In this document: positions 1 to 8,301 of the stretch, in pieces | How the letters are laid out: each line of letters begins with the position of its first letter | Position numbering within the stretch: the first letter of the stretch is position 1 | Assembly (NCBI RefSeq): GCF_001704635.1 | Contig: NZ_MAXF01000124.1 | Span: 1-40,607, forward strand | Direction of reading: 5' to 3' | Length of the DNA stretch: 40,607 bases | Source of the DNA: Streptomyces sparsogenes | Lineage (GTDB): Bacteria > Actinomycetota > Actinomycetes > Streptomycetales > Streptomycetaceae | Notes under the pieces: model-generated | Databases searched by the model: none | The model's input: only the letters and a program-made list of their open reading frames with translations | Told to the model about the DNA's origin: nothing | Position numbers and translations under genes: made by a program

Positions 1-78
1 GCGGCGGGGGGCGCGGGGCGGGGCGGGGGGCACGGCGCGAGGCGCGGCGCGGGGCACGGCGCGGGGCTTGGGGCAGGG
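1..78. repeat. G-rich low-complexity tract
   Basis: The first 78 bases are almost pure G/C and contain near-repeats of GCACGGCGCGRGG. Four G-runs (6-11, 15-18, 20-23 and 25-30) separated by one to three bases match the pattern of a possible G-quadruplex on the plus strand. The tract lies just downstream of the LysR gene, which reads leftwards. I see no gene in it, and its start is cut by the window edge. Confidence 0.5.
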
Positions 79-113
79 TATCGGCTGAGGGGGCGAGGCC
101 CGCAGGGTACGGC

Positions 114-995
114 TCAGGGCACGGGGCCCGCCAGGATCGCGGCGGCCAGCCGGTCGGCCGCGGCCCGGGCCGCCGAGTCCCGCTGCCGCCTCCCGTGCAG
201 CAGGACGAACTCCACCGGCCCCAGATCGGGCAGCCCGGCCCGGTCCGGGACCGGCGCCAGGCCGGGCGGGATCAGGCCGCGCGTGTGCGCCATGACCCCC
301 AGGCCCGCGCGGGCCGCGGCGACCAGCCCGTTGAGGCTGCCGCTCGTGCACACGATCCGCCAGGGCCTGCCGTGCCGCTCCAGCACCTCCAGCGCCCTGG
401 CCCGGGTCAGGCCGGGCGGCGGAAAGACGATCAGCGGCAGCGGGCGGTCGGGGTCGAGCCGCAGCCGCTCCGCGCCGATCCACACCAGCTTGTCCCGCCA
501 CACCAGCCGGCCCCCCGGCCGGTCCTCGGAGCGCTTGGCCAGCACCAGGTCCAGCTTCCCCGCCGCCAGCCGCTCGTGCAGCGTGCCCGACAGCTCGACG
601 GTCAGCTCCAGGTCCACCTCGGGGTGGTCCCGGCGGAAGCCCTCCAGGATCTCGGGCAGCCGGCTCAGGACGAAGTCCTCCGAGGCGCCGAAGCGCAGCC
701 GCCCGCGCAGCCGGGTGCCCCGGAACCAGCTCGCCGCCCGCTCGTTCGCCTCCAGGATCGTCCGCGCGAAGCCCAGCATCGCCTCGCCGTCCTCGGTCAG
801 CTCCACCCCGTGGGTGTCCCGCGCGAACAGCGGCCGGCCGACCGCGGCCTCGAGCCTGCGCACCTGCTGGCTCACGGTGGACTGGCGCAGGCCGAGGCGG
901 TGGCCTGCCTGGGTGAAGCTCAGCGTCTGGGCGACCATGAGGAAGGTCCGCAGCTGGGACGGGTCGTACACACCGCCAGTGTAGGCGGCGGTCAT
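114..995 (-). CDS. LysR-family transcriptional regulator
   Basis: This 293-residue protein has the LysR layout. An N-terminal winged helix-turn-helix (about residues 10-68) includes the segment SFTQAGHRLGLRQSTVSQQ, and a periplasmic-binding-protein-like effector domain follows from about residue 90. It is transcribed away from the symporter-family gene at 1155, with about 160 bp between them, the classic arrangement in which a LysR protein controls its divergent neighbour. The start is uncertain: ATG at 995 follows an in-frame GTG at 998, and neither has a good ribosome binding site, so GTG at 971 is also possible. The effector cannot be read from sequence; the neighbour suggests an organic anion. 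Confidence 0.85.
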   Translation of the reverse strand: MTAAYTGGVYDPSQLRTFLMVAQTLSFTQAGHRLGLRQSTVSQQVRRLEAAVGRPLFARDTHGVELTEDGEAMLGFARTILEANERAASWFRGTRLRGRLRFGASEDFVLSRLPEILEGFRRDHPEVDLELTVELSGTLHERLAAGKLDLVLAKRSEDRPGGRLVWRDKLVWIGAERLRLDPDRPLPLIVFPPPGLTRARALEVLERHGRPWRIVCTSGSLNGLVAAARAGLGVMAHTRGLIPPGLAPVPDRAGLPDLGPVEFVLLHGRRQRDSAARAAADRLAAAILAGPVP

Positions 996-1154
996 CACGG
1001 AAGGCGATGACAGTCAGAGCGGTCAGTGGGATTCCCGATAGCGCTGATCAAGCGCAAGCTGGAGAGGGCACCGTCCGTGCCGCCGCTGGGCGCTGTGCCG
1101 CGCTGGGCCGTTGTCGAGGACATGCCGAGAACAGGACGCCGAGAAAGAGAGCAC

Positions 1155-2216
1155 ATGCGCCGCCGTAAGATCACCCTCCCGTCCTGGCTCCCCCTCGACT
1201 GGTTCATCCTCGCGCTGATCGGCACCGTCGGCCTCGCCGCGCTGCTGCCCGCGAGCGGCCGCGCCGCGACCGTCGCCGACGGGGCCACCACCGTCGCGGT
1301 CGCCTTCCTCTTCTTCCTGTACGGCGCGCGGCTTTCCACCCGCGAGGCGCTGGACGGGATGCGCCACTGGCGGCTCCACCTGACCGTGCTGGCCTGCACC
1401 TTCGTGGTCTTCCCGGTGCTCGGCACGGCCGCCCGCGGCCTGGTGCCGTACGTGCTGACGCACCCGCTCTACACAGGACTGCTCTTCCTGTGCCTGGTGC
1501 CCTCCACCGTCCAGTCCTCGATCGCCTTCACCTCGATCGCCCGCGGCAATGTCCCGGCCGCCATCTGCGCGGGCTCCTTCTCCAGCCTGGTGGGCATCGT
1601 CCTCACCCCGCTGCTGGCCGCCCTGCTGCTGGGCAGCGGGGGCGGCGGGTTCTCGGCGGACGCGATGGTGAAGATCGCCCTGCAATTGCTGGTGCCCTTC
1701 CTCGCCGGGCAGCTGCTGCGCCCGTGGGTGGGCGGCTTCGTCGCCCGCCACCGCAAGGTCCTCGGCTACGCCGACCGCGGCTCCATCCTCCTGGTCGTCT
1801 ACGCCGCCTTCAGCGCGGGCATGGTCCGGGGCATCTGGCACCAGGTGACCCCGGTCCGGCTGGGCGCGTTGCTGGCCGTCGAGGCGGTGCTGCTCGCGGT
1901 GATGCTCCTGCTCACCTCGTACGGCTCGCGGCGGCTGGGCTTCGGCCGCGAGGACCGGATCGCGATCGTCTTCGCCGGGTCGAAGAAGAGCCTCGCGGCC
2001 GGACTGCCCATGGCGAGCGTGCTGTTCGGCGCGCAGGCGAGCCTGGCCGTGCTGCCGCTGATGCTCTTCCATCAGATGCAGCTGATGGTGTGCGCGGTGC
2101 TGGCCAGGCGCTTCGCCAGGACGGCGCCGGAGCAGGCGGCCCTGGAGTCGGCGGGCCCGGAGTCGGCTCGCGCGACGCCGGCGGCGCGGGAGACGAGGGC
2201 GCCGGCCCGCGTCTGA
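1155..2216 (+). CDS. Bile acid:sodium symporter-family membrane transporter
   Basis: The predicted 353-residue integral membrane protein has about nine to ten hydrophobic segments. The segment VPSTVQSSIAFTSIARGN (residues about 114-131) and the later FAGSKKSLAAGLPMASVLF resemble the paired conserved regions of the SBF-like family (YfeH/BASS type), which moves organic anions with sodium. ATG at 1155 is chosen because the transporter homology begins directly after it (MRRRKITLPSW); in-frame ATGs upstream would add a poorly conserved leader. The alanine/proline-rich C-terminus is probably cytoplasmic. It is likely controlled by the divergent LysR regulator at 114-995. The transported substrate is unknown. 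Confidence 0.82.
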   Translation: MRRRKITLPSWLPLDWFILALIGTVGLAALLPASGRAATVADGATTVAVAFLFFLYGARLSTREALDGMRHWRLHLTVLACTFVVFPVLGTAARGLVPYVLTHPLYTGLLFLCLVPSTVQSSIAFTSIARGNVPAAICAGSFSSLVGIVLTPLLAALLLGSGGGGFSADAMVKIALQLLVPFLAGQLLRPWVGGFVARHRKVLGYADRGSILLVVYAAFSAGMVRGIWHQVTPVRLGALLAVEAVLLAVMLLLTSYGSRRLGFGREDRIAIVFAGSKKSLAAGLPMASVLFGAQASLAVLPLMLFHQMQLMVCAVLARRFARTAPEQAALESAGPESARATPAARETRAPARV

Positions 2217-2225
2217 CCGGACCGC

Positions 2226-2259
2226 TCCTTCCCCGGGGCCCCTCCTTCCCCGGGGCTCC
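2226..2259 (+). repeat. 17-bp tandem direct repeat
   Basis: Two adjacent copies of TCCTTCCCCGGGGCYCC lie at 2226-2242 and 2243-2259, just after the symporter stop codon. Each contains the palindrome CCCCGGGG, so the transcript could fold locally. The repeat may act in termination or be a simple slippage product. Confidence 0.6.
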
Positions 2260-2338
2260 TCCTCGGGCCCCCTCCCGGAAACGGCGGCGAACAATGGGCC
2301 GACCCATGCCCGTTCCCCCGAACAGGAAGGCAGATCCC

Positions 2339-3124
2339 GTGACGCGCATCCGCAGCATCGCCCTCGCGGGCCTCACCGCGGTGGCCTCGACGGCCGCCCT
2401 CGCGCTCCCCGCGCAGGCCGGCACCCCGGCCGTTCGCCATGACACCACGGCGACCCGGTGCCAGTACCCCGCCGACGTCCTGGACCTCACCGACTGGAAG
2501 CTGACCCTCCCCACCGGCGACGAGGAGGACCCCACCGAGATCACACAGCCGCGGCTCGCCACCTTCTCCGCCAAGCCCTGGTTCCAGGCCACCGCGGGGT
2601 GTACCGCGGTCCGGTTCCGGGCGCCCGTCGACGGCGTGACGACGGGGGGCTCCCGCTACCCGCGCTCCGAGCTGCGGGAGATGACGGACGGCGGGGAGGA
2701 GGAGGCCAGTTGGTCGACCACCGAGGGCACCCACACGCTGGTGGTCGAAGAGGCGTTCCTCGCGCTTCCCGACGACAAGCCGCACCTCGTCGGCGCCCAG
2801 GTCCACGGCGGGGACGACGACGTCACGGTCTTCCGCCTCGAAGGCGGCAAGCTCTACATCACCGACGGCGACGACTCCCACCACCACCTCGTCACCGACG
2901 ACTACGAGCTGGGCACCGAGTTCGAGGCCAGGTTCGTGGCGCGGAACGGGAAGATCGACGTGTACTACAACGGGAGGCTCGAGACCACGATCGCCCACGA
3001 CGGCGACACCAACTACTTCAAGGCGGGGGCGTACACGCAGGCCAACTGCGACAACTCGGACCCGTGCGACAGCGACAACTACGGCGAGGTCCGCGTATCC
3101 CGCATCCAGGTCATCCACTCCTGA
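2339..3124 (+). CDS. Secreted polysaccharide lyase family 7 (alginate lyase)
   Basis: The 261-residue precursor begins with a Sec-type signal peptide (MTRIRSIALAG... ending near LPAQAG). The mature part carries the three PL7 hallmarks in order: RSELREM, a QVH active-site motif in GAQVHGG, and YFKAGAYTQ near the C-terminus. PL7 enzymes cleave alginate by beta-elimination; in the family QVH is associated with preference for poly-mannuronate and QIH for guluronate-containing blocks. The GTG at 2339 is chosen because AGGAAGG lies about nine bases upstream and the signal peptide starts there; ATGs at 2294 and 2306 are possible. The enzyme is exported, and the neighbouring secreted sialidase points to polymer scavenging. 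Confidence 0.92.
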   Translation: MTRIRSIALAGLTAVASTAALALPAQAGTPAVRHDTTATRCQYPADVLDLTDWKLTLPTGDEEDPTEITQPRLATFSAKPWFQATAGCTAVRFRAPVDGVTTGGSRYPRSELREMTDGGEEEASWSTTEGTHTLVVEEAFLALPDDKPHLVGAQVHGGDDDVTVFRLEGGKLYITDGDDSHHHLVTDDYELGTEFEARFVARNGKIDVYYNGRLETTIAHDGDTNYFKAGAYTQANCDNSDPCDSDNYGEVRVSRIQVIHS

Positions 3125-3306
3125 CCCAACGGGCGCGAACGCGCATGCGCCTCCGGGTTCCGCCCGCGCCTCTACAGAAGGTGCGGATTTCTGGGGTGAT
3201 ATGTGAATTCCCGTAGTTCGTGTGAGCCCCTCCCGGTACGCAGTAAGTTCGGATCGCGTGCCTGGTAACGGCAGAGATTCTGGTCGTGCGGGAGGGGAGT
3301 GCCGCT

Positions 3307-5190
3307 GTGCGCCGGGGGGAGAAGGTGGGCAGGTACCGGCTCACCAAGGGGCCCGTCGAGGGCGGGAAGGGCGCGGTCTGGTTCGCCGTCGACACCCAGC
3401 TGGGCCGGCCCGTCGTCCTCAAGCGGGCCCTGCTGGAGGACAACAGCCAGGCCGTCTTCGACCAGTTATTGGCCGAAGCGCGCGCTCTGGCGAAGTTCAG
3501 CCATCCGCATGTGGTCACCCTCTATGACGCCGTCCGCGTGGGCAGGGGCAGGAGGGCCACGTTCTGGCTGGTGATGGAGCATGTGACCGGCGGGAGCCTG
3601 GACGTCCCGGTGAAGATGGGCCCGGAGCTCGCGGCGCACATCGGCGCGCAGATCGCGGGCGCGCTGGCGGCCCTGCACGCCAAGGGCATCGTGCACTGCG
3701 ACGTCAAGCCAGGCAACATCGTGATCACGCGGGACAGAGTGGCCAAGCTGGCCGACTTCGGTGCCGCGTACCGGGTGGACGGCGGTGAGACGATCACCCC
3801 CAACGGGCAGATCAGCCTCACCCCGGCCTATGCCGCCCCCGAGGCGTTCGCGGGGGCTCCCGAGCGGGCGTCCGACGTGTTCTCCCTCGGCGCCACGCTG
3901 TACCGGCTGGTCACGGGGACTCCACCGCTGCGCGGCCCCGGACGCGTGGTGCGGCTGGAAGCCCTGGGCCCCCAGGTCGGGCCGCTCGGCGGGGTGCTCG
4001 GCGCGATGCTCCGGGCCGACCCCAGGGCCCGGCCCACCGCCACCGAGGCGCTCCGCGCGCTCGCCGGGATCGCGGGATCGCCGGACCGACTCCCGACCCT
4101 CCCGCTGACCTCGGTGACCTCGGTGACCACGTCCCGCGCGGACACCGTTTCGGTCGGCGGGGACCCGCCGGGAGCGCAGCGGCGCCGGACGGCGACCCTC
4201 GTCCGGCGCAGTCCGCTGCTCACGGCCGGTGTCGTCGCGGGCGCCGGACTGGCCGTCGCCGTTCCGTTCCTCGTGATGAGCCTGGACGGCGAGGCGGGGG
4301 CGGACAGGGCCGCCCCGTCGCCGTCCCGCGTGAGCGGCGCGCCGGGCTTCATGGGCGACCCCCGTACGGCCGACCCCTGCGCTCTGCTGAGCGCCACCGC
4401 GTTCGATCGGTACGAAGAGGCCGAACTGGACCGCGACGAGGGCAACTTCAACCGCTGCGACGTCATCCTGAAGCAGCGCGGCGAGGACGTGGTGGACGTC
4501 AGGGTTGAGCTCGACGCCGACCCGCTGCCGGAGGCCGTGACGAGGAGGACTGCGGGCAGGGTCACCGTCGTGGAGCGCGACGCCGAGGGCGACGAGTGCG
4601 AGCGGGGCATGGCGGTGACGGGCGCTCGTGGCAACAGCCTGCGGGTCACCGCGGTCGCGAGACGGCCCGCCGAGGTCAGGGAGCCGCTGTGTGACACCGC
4701 CGACATCGCCGCGCGCTTCGCCGTCACGGTGCTCAACCGCGGGGAGATCCCCCGTCGTTCCCCCGGCTTCCCGGCCAATTCGCTGGCGCACCAGGACGCG
4801 TGCACGCTGCTCGACGGCAAGGCCCTGGAGAAGGTGCCAGGTGTCGACGCCCGGGATCCGGACGTCGGGTTCGGCCGCTGGGACTGCCAGTGGAAGAGCA
4901 CCACGGGCGAGTTCGAGGTGGACCTGCGGTTCGACCAGGGTGGGCTGCCGACGGACGACAACGCCCGGTCGACCAGGCTCGGCGATCACCAGGCCATCGT
5001 GCTGCCGGAGCACGAGGGCCCGAGGACCTGCCGCGTCGAGGTGGTGCATCGTGACTACACCACCGTGGACCGGGTGAAGGGGACCGAGCGGGTGGCCGTC
5101 GTCATCAAGGGGGTGGGCCGCGAGGACCGGCCCTGTGAGCTGGCCACCGATCTCGCCGGTTCGGCCGCCGCCGCGCTGCCGCCCGCCTGA
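3307..5190 (+). CDS. Membrane Ser/Thr protein kinase with duplicated extracellular domain
   Basis: This 627-residue protein has an N-terminal kinase domain (about residues 8-255): glycine loop GPVEGGKGAVW, Lys39 in VVLKR, catalytic loop IVHCDVKPGN, DFG at 150-152 and the APE motif in AYAAPEA. The usual HRD arginine is cysteine (HCD), making it a non-RD kinase. One membrane helix (about 304-325) leads to an extracellular region with two similar halves starting DPCALL (C358) and DACTLL (C499), probably a tandem sensor. Codon 54 (3466-3468) is TTA, the rare leucine codon read by bldA tRNA in Streptomyces, so translation may be developmentally controlled. GTG 3307 has GGAGGGGAG seven bases upstream; GTG 3286 is the alternative. 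Confidence 0.9.
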   Translation: MRRGEKVGRYRLTKGPVEGGKGAVWFAVDTQLGRPVVLKRALLEDNSQAVFDQLLAEARALAKFSHPHVVTLYDAVRVGRGRRATFWLVMEHVTGGSLDVPVKMGPELAAHIGAQIAGALAALHAKGIVHCDVKPGNIVITRDRVAKLADFGAAYRVDGGETITPNGQISLTPAYAAPEAFAGAPERASDVFSLGATLYRLVTGTPPLRGPGRVVRLEALGPQVGPLGGVLGAMLRADPRARPTATEALRALAGIAGSPDRLPTLPLTSVTSVTTSRADTVSVGGDPPGAQRRRTATLVRRSPLLTAGVVAGAGLAVAVPFLVMSLDGEAGADRAAPSPSRVSGAPGFMGDPRTADPCALLSATAFDRYEEAELDRDEGNFNRCDVILKQRGEDVVDVRVELDADPLPEAVTRRTAGRVTVVERDAEGDECERGMAVTGARGNSLRVTAVARRPAEVREPLCDTADIAARFAVTVLNRGEIPRRSPGFPANSLAHQDACTLLDGKALEKVPGVDARDPDVGFGRWDCQWKSTTGEFEVDLRFDQGGLPTDDNARSTRLGDHQAIVLPEHEGPRTCRVEVVHRDYTTVDRVKGTERVAVVIKGVGREDRPCELATDLAGSAAAALPPA

Positions 5191-5207
5191 CCCCGCCGTC
5201 GGCGGGG
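5191..5207 (+). terminator. Short GC hairpin directly after the kinase gene
   Basis: CCCCGCC and GGCGGGG form a perfect 7-bp stem with a GTC loop, starting one base after the kinase stop codon. No T-tract follows, which is usual for Streptomyces terminators. Confidence 0.6.
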
Positions 5208-5210
5208 TCG

Positions 5211-5299
5211 GGTTCGGGGTGACGCCGTGGACGTCATGGACGCCGTGGACGTCATGGACGTCATGGCGGTGGCCGCGCTGGTCGCCGTCACCCCGAACC
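5211..5299. repeat. 14-bp inverted repeat enclosing five 9-bp tandem units
   Basis: GGTTCGGGGTGACG (5211-5224) is exactly repeated in reverse complement at 5286-5299. Between the arms, 5221-5265 is built of five 9-bp units in the order GACGCCGTG, GACGTCATG, GACGCCGTG, GACGTCATG, GACGTCATG. It sits between the convergent kinase and sialidase genes and could serve as a bidirectional terminator; the GACGTC cores are themselves palindromic. Confidence 0.7.
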
Positions 5300-5306
5300 G
5301 AGAACC

Positions 5307-7292
5307 TCAGCGGTCGTCCGCCGGGCGGACGCGGTCCAAGGGGAGCCGGACCAGCGCGGAGTAGTCCTTGCCGCCTCGGTCGCCCCGGTCGCCCGGGTCG
5401 CCGTGGCCGTCCGGGGTGGCGTTGAACTCCCGGACCTGCCGCAGCTCGGTGTCCGACAGCGCGCGCCCCCACACCCGGACCTCGTCCAGAGCACCCGTCA
5501 GGTGCGAGCGGCTGTCGACGGCCTCGCCCACATGGATGCCGAACGGCGAGGTGCGGGTGACCGGCCCGGGCACGTCGGCGGCGGAGACGGGCGTGCCCCC
5601 GTCGATGGCCAGGCTCAGCCGGCCCCCGGCGCGGATGAGCGCGGCGTGGTGCCACTGCCCGTCGTTGTACGCCGAGCCGGTGCTCACCGAGGCGCTGGTG
5701 AAGGTGGCGGTGCCGTTCACCGTGGTGATCAGCGCCCGCACCCGGCCGCTCGAGGGCTCGCCGCGCAGCCACACCTGCGGCTGTTTGTTGCCGATGCCGC
5801 CCATCCACAGGAACGGCTGCTGGCCCGTGGCGGCGGTGTAGCGGAACCACAGGCTCACCGTGAAGTCACGGGTGCCCAGCGGCAGCGAGGGCCGGAAGGG
5901 AACATGGACGGCGTCGTCCGTGCCGTCGAACGAGAGCCCCCGCCCGAACCGCCCCTCGGTCCTGGCCGGGCCGCCGAGGACGGTGGCCGGGCGGGCGCCG
6001 GGCGCCCGGTCGGCGGTGGTCGGGTCGGGGCCGCGGCGCGGCCCGAGCCAGTCCTCGGTGAACCGCGCGAAACGGATCTCGTCCCGGGCGTCCACCGCGC
6101 CGCCCTCGTACATCAGCCCCACCTCGTCGAGCGAGACGCGGACCATGTCGGAGTAGCCGGACCAGTCGGTGGTCACCACCTTGCCGCGGTCGGCGCTGTC
6201 CCAGTCGCGCCCCTCGTTCCACGAGGACCGGATGGTCATGGTGCGCCGGCGGTCCGGGTCGGCGGGCGCGGCGAGCAGCAGCCGGCTGTAGCCGTCCCGG
6301 TCCTCGCTCCGCAGCCGCAGGATCGAGCCCTGTACCTGGGGCGTGTACAGGTCGGGGATGGTGCGGAACGGCCCGGTGAAGCTCTCGCCGCCGTCGCGGC
6401 TGACGGCGAAGTCGCGATGGCCGAGGTCCGTGCCGTCCTGCTCGCGCCCGTTGACGTAGACCGAGCCGTCCTCGCGCTCCACCAGCGTCATCTCGGAGGG
6501 CTTCTGGCGGAATGTGCCGTCCGCCGTGACCGGCCAGCTGTCCACCGCGCCGACGCGCCAGGTGTCGCCGCCGTCGTCGCTGTAGGCCAGCGCAGCGTGG
6601 TTGGCGGTGATCCGGGTGCCGTCGTGGCTCTCGGTGTTGATGGTGAAGAGCAGCCGCCCCCGGTACCGGCCGTGGGTGAGCTGGATGCCGTGCACGGGCC
6701 CGGTGGCGTACCAGGAGTTCCACGAGGCGGGCAGCAGCGAGTCGCTCAGATCGCGCGGGGTGGACCAGGTGACGCCGTCGTCGTCGCTGTACTGGAGGTG
6801 CGGGGTCCGGTCGCAGGGCACATCGCAGCCCTGGGAGTCGTCGCGCCCGGTGTTGTACGTGCTGGCCAGCAGGATGCGGCCGGTGCGCAGGTCCACGACG
6901 GGAGCGGGATTGCCGTGGGTGTCCCGGGCGCCCTCGTTGATCACCTGCAGCGGGCCCCAGGTGCGGCCGCCGTCCGTGGAGCGCTTGAGGACGAGATCGA
7001 TGTCACCGGCGTCGCCGCAGTTGTTCACCCGCCCCTCGGCGAAGGCCAGCAGCGTGCCGTCCTTCGACTTGACGACGGCGGGGATCCGGAAGCACGAGTA
7101 CCCGCTGTCCTGGGAAGACTTGAAGAGAACGTGCTGCTCGAAGTCGGTACGGGCCGCGGAAGCGGAGGATTCCGCTTCCGCGGCCCGGACCGGAATCGGA
7201 ATCAGGGCCAGCGCGGCGGCGGCGAGGAACACCGCCGCCCGGCGCCGCCATGGTCTGGACCGCTTGCGTGGAGCGCGAAGATCTGAGGTCAT
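5307..7292 (-). CDS. Secreted exo-sialidase (GH33-like) with C-terminal LamG domain
   Basis: The 661-residue precursor has an N-terminal signal sequence with an arginine-rich n-region (RPWRRRAAVFLAAAAL), so Sec or Tat export is possible. The catalytic beta-propeller shows the sialidase FRIP motif (YSCFRIPAVV) and Asp-boxes STDGGRTWG, SDDDGVTWS, SDDGGDTWR and SRDGGESFT. Residues from about 460 form a concanavalin-like LamG domain (FTVSLWFRY, GQWHHAALI, GALDEVRVWGRAL), a likely glycan-binding module. Sialidases release terminal sialic acid from host or environmental glycans. ATG 7292 is chosen because GGGCAGG lies nine bases upstream and the basic n-region follows it. A strong 16-bp hairpin lies within the gene at 7151-7186. 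Confidence 0.9.
   Translation of the reverse strand: MTSDLRAPRKRSRPWRRRAAVFLAAAALALIPIPVRAAEAESSASAARTDFEQHVLFKSSQDSGYSCFRIPAVVKSKDGTLLAFAEGRVNNCGDAGDIDLVLKRSTDGGRTWGPLQVINEGARDTHGNPAPVVDLRTGRILLASTYNTGRDDSQGCDVPCDRTPHLQYSDDDGVTWSTPRDLSDSLLPASWNSWYATGPVHGIQLTHGRYRGRLLFTINTESHDGTRITANHAALAYSDDGGDTWRVGAVDSWPVTADGTFRQKPSEMTLVEREDGSVYVNGREQDGTDLGHRDFAVSRDGGESFTGPFRTIPDLYTPQVQGSILRLRSEDRDGYSRLLLAAPADPDRRRTMTIRSSWNEGRDWDSADRGKVVTTDWSGYSDMVRVSLDEVGLMYEGGAVDARDEIRFARFTEDWLGPRRGPDPTTADRAPGARPATVLGGPARTEGRFGRGLSFDGTDDAVHVPFRPSLPLGTRDFTVSLWFRYTAATGQQPFLWMGGIGNKQPQVWLRGEPSSGRVRALITTVNGTATFTSASVSTGSAYNDGQWHHAALIRAGGRLSLAIDGGTPVSAADVPGPVTRTSPFGIHVGEAVDSRSHLTGALDEVRVWGRALSDTELRQVREFNATPDGHGDPGDRGDRGGKDYSALVRLPLDRVRPADDR
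7151..7186. repeat. Perfect 16-bp inverted repeat inside the sialidase gene
   Basis: GGGCCGCGGAAGCGGA (7151-7166) pairs perfectly with 7171-7186 around a GGAT loop. It falls about 35 codons into the sialidase gene, immediately after the signal peptide coding region, and could slow ribosomes or RNA polymerase. Confidence 0.75.
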
Positions 7293-7316
7293 CGTCACCG
7301 ACCTGCCCTTCAGCGG

Positions 7317-7380
7317 CATCTGGACATGCGACTGGACATCACGAGAGACGTGCATCTGGACGTCACGACATCAAGACATC
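7317..7380. repeat. Direct repeats upstream of the sialidase gene
   Basis: CTGGACATCACGA (7332-7344) and CTGGACGTCACGA (7356-7368) match at 12 of 13 positions with a 24-bp period, and CATCTGGAC occurs at 7317 and 7353. The cluster lies just upstream of the sialidase start, where an operator would be expected. The rest of the 7293-7507 gap shows no gene. Confidence 0.45.
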
Positions 7381-7507
7381 CAACGTCTGATCGAGTGGTG
7401 CCGGAGAAGTGTCCCGTCTCGCCCCCACGCCCCACAAGGAGCGTGCGTCAGATCGTGTGCGCGCCGCGCCGGTTGACCGGTTCGCCCGACTCGGTCGGCT
7501 CGGACGG

Positions 7508-8149
7508 TCAGTCGGCCACGGCGAGCTGGGTGCGGTGGTGCTGGGGCGTCTCGATCTCGTCGAGCACGGCGATCGCGAGGTCCGCGTACGAGATCCGGCC
7601 CCCGCCCGGGGGGAGCTGGCCCCCGAAGAGGCGGTACCGTCCCGTGCGCGCGCCCTCCCATTCCAAGTTCATCGGCGGGTTGGCGACCAGCCAGTCCAGC
7701 TCCGGGGGCGCGGAGCGCAGCACCTCCAGCCCCGCCGCGTGTCCGAGGGCGAAGGTACGGAACGCCTCGGGGAAGTCGGGCGCGTCCAGGACCCGTACGC
7801 CCCGCTCCGTCTCCAGCGTCGCGGCGAGCCCGATCACGACCAGCCGCCCCACCCCGGCCTCGCCCAGCCCCGCGAGCAGCGCCCGCGCCGCGCCCCCGTA
7901 CAGCTCCTTCGCGTCGATGTCCTCCCGGTAGATCGAGCTGATCACCGCGTCATGTCCGGTGACGGCCGCCGCCACGCCCGCCGGGTCGGTGACATCGCCC
8001 GCCACGACCGTGACATTCCCGGCGGCGAGCCCGGGGTACTTGGCCGGGTCGCGGACGACCGCGGTGACCTGGTGACCGCGGCCGTCCGCCTCGGCGACAA
8101 GATGCCGGCCGACCCTTCCGCCGGCCCCGAAAACAGCGATGCGTGCCAT
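7508..8149 (-). CDS. NAD(P)-binding oxidoreductase (NmrA/atypical SDR type)
   Basis: This 213-residue protein starts with a Rossmann glycine motif, VFGAGGRVGRHLV, followed by AVVRDPAKYP and GDVTDPAGV, typical of NAD(P)H-binding atypical short-chain dehydrogenases that act as reductases, epimerases or redox sensors. There is no membrane segment. It is transcribed divergently from the HxlR regulator at 8302 across 152 bp. Pairs of an NAD(P)-binding protein and HxlR are common in actinobacteria and often respond to electrophiles or quinones. The exact reaction is not predictable. Confidence 0.8.
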   Translation of the reverse strand: MARIAVFGAGGRVGRHLVAEADGRGHQVTAVVRDPAKYPGLAAGNVTVVAGDVTDPAGVAAAVTGHDAVISSIYREDIDAKELYGGAARALLAGLGEAGVGRLVVIGLAATLETERGVRVLDAPDFPEAFRTFALGHAAGLEVLRSAPPELDWLVANPPMNLEWEGARTGRYRLFGGQLPPGGGRISYADLAIAVLDEIETPQHHRTQLAVAD

Positions 8150-8198
8150 GGCGGCACTCCCTTCGGTTCAGTCGCTGGACTGCTGGACTGCCCGGACC

Positions 8199-8221
8199 GT
8201 AACGGCGGAAGTGCCGGTTAC
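8199..8221. promoter_or_regulatory. Candidate HxlR operator (GTAAC-N13-GTTAC)
   Basis: Between the divergent oxidoreductase and HxlR genes, GTAAC at 8199-8203 is mirrored by GTTAC at 8217-8221. The same arms recur between the second HxlR gene and its divergent partner at 31341-31359, supporting a regulator site. Arms are only 5 bp, so this is tentative. Confidence 0.4.
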
Positions 8222-8301
8222 TTCAACGATATCGGCGGCCGTCGGCGGCTACTGGCGGCTGCCGGCGGCGCGGGCCACCCGCGTCGGCTACCGTCGGAGC
8301 G

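Noticed and set aside
1490..2338. Upstream extension of the alginate lyase frame
   Set aside because: It overlaps the symporter gene in another frame; the signal peptide and ribosome binding site place the start at 2339.
3466..5850. A 794-residue open frame on the minus strand
   Set aside because: It spans antisense kinase sequence and the out-of-frame sialidase 3' end, with His/Arg/Gly-rich composition typical of shadow frames.
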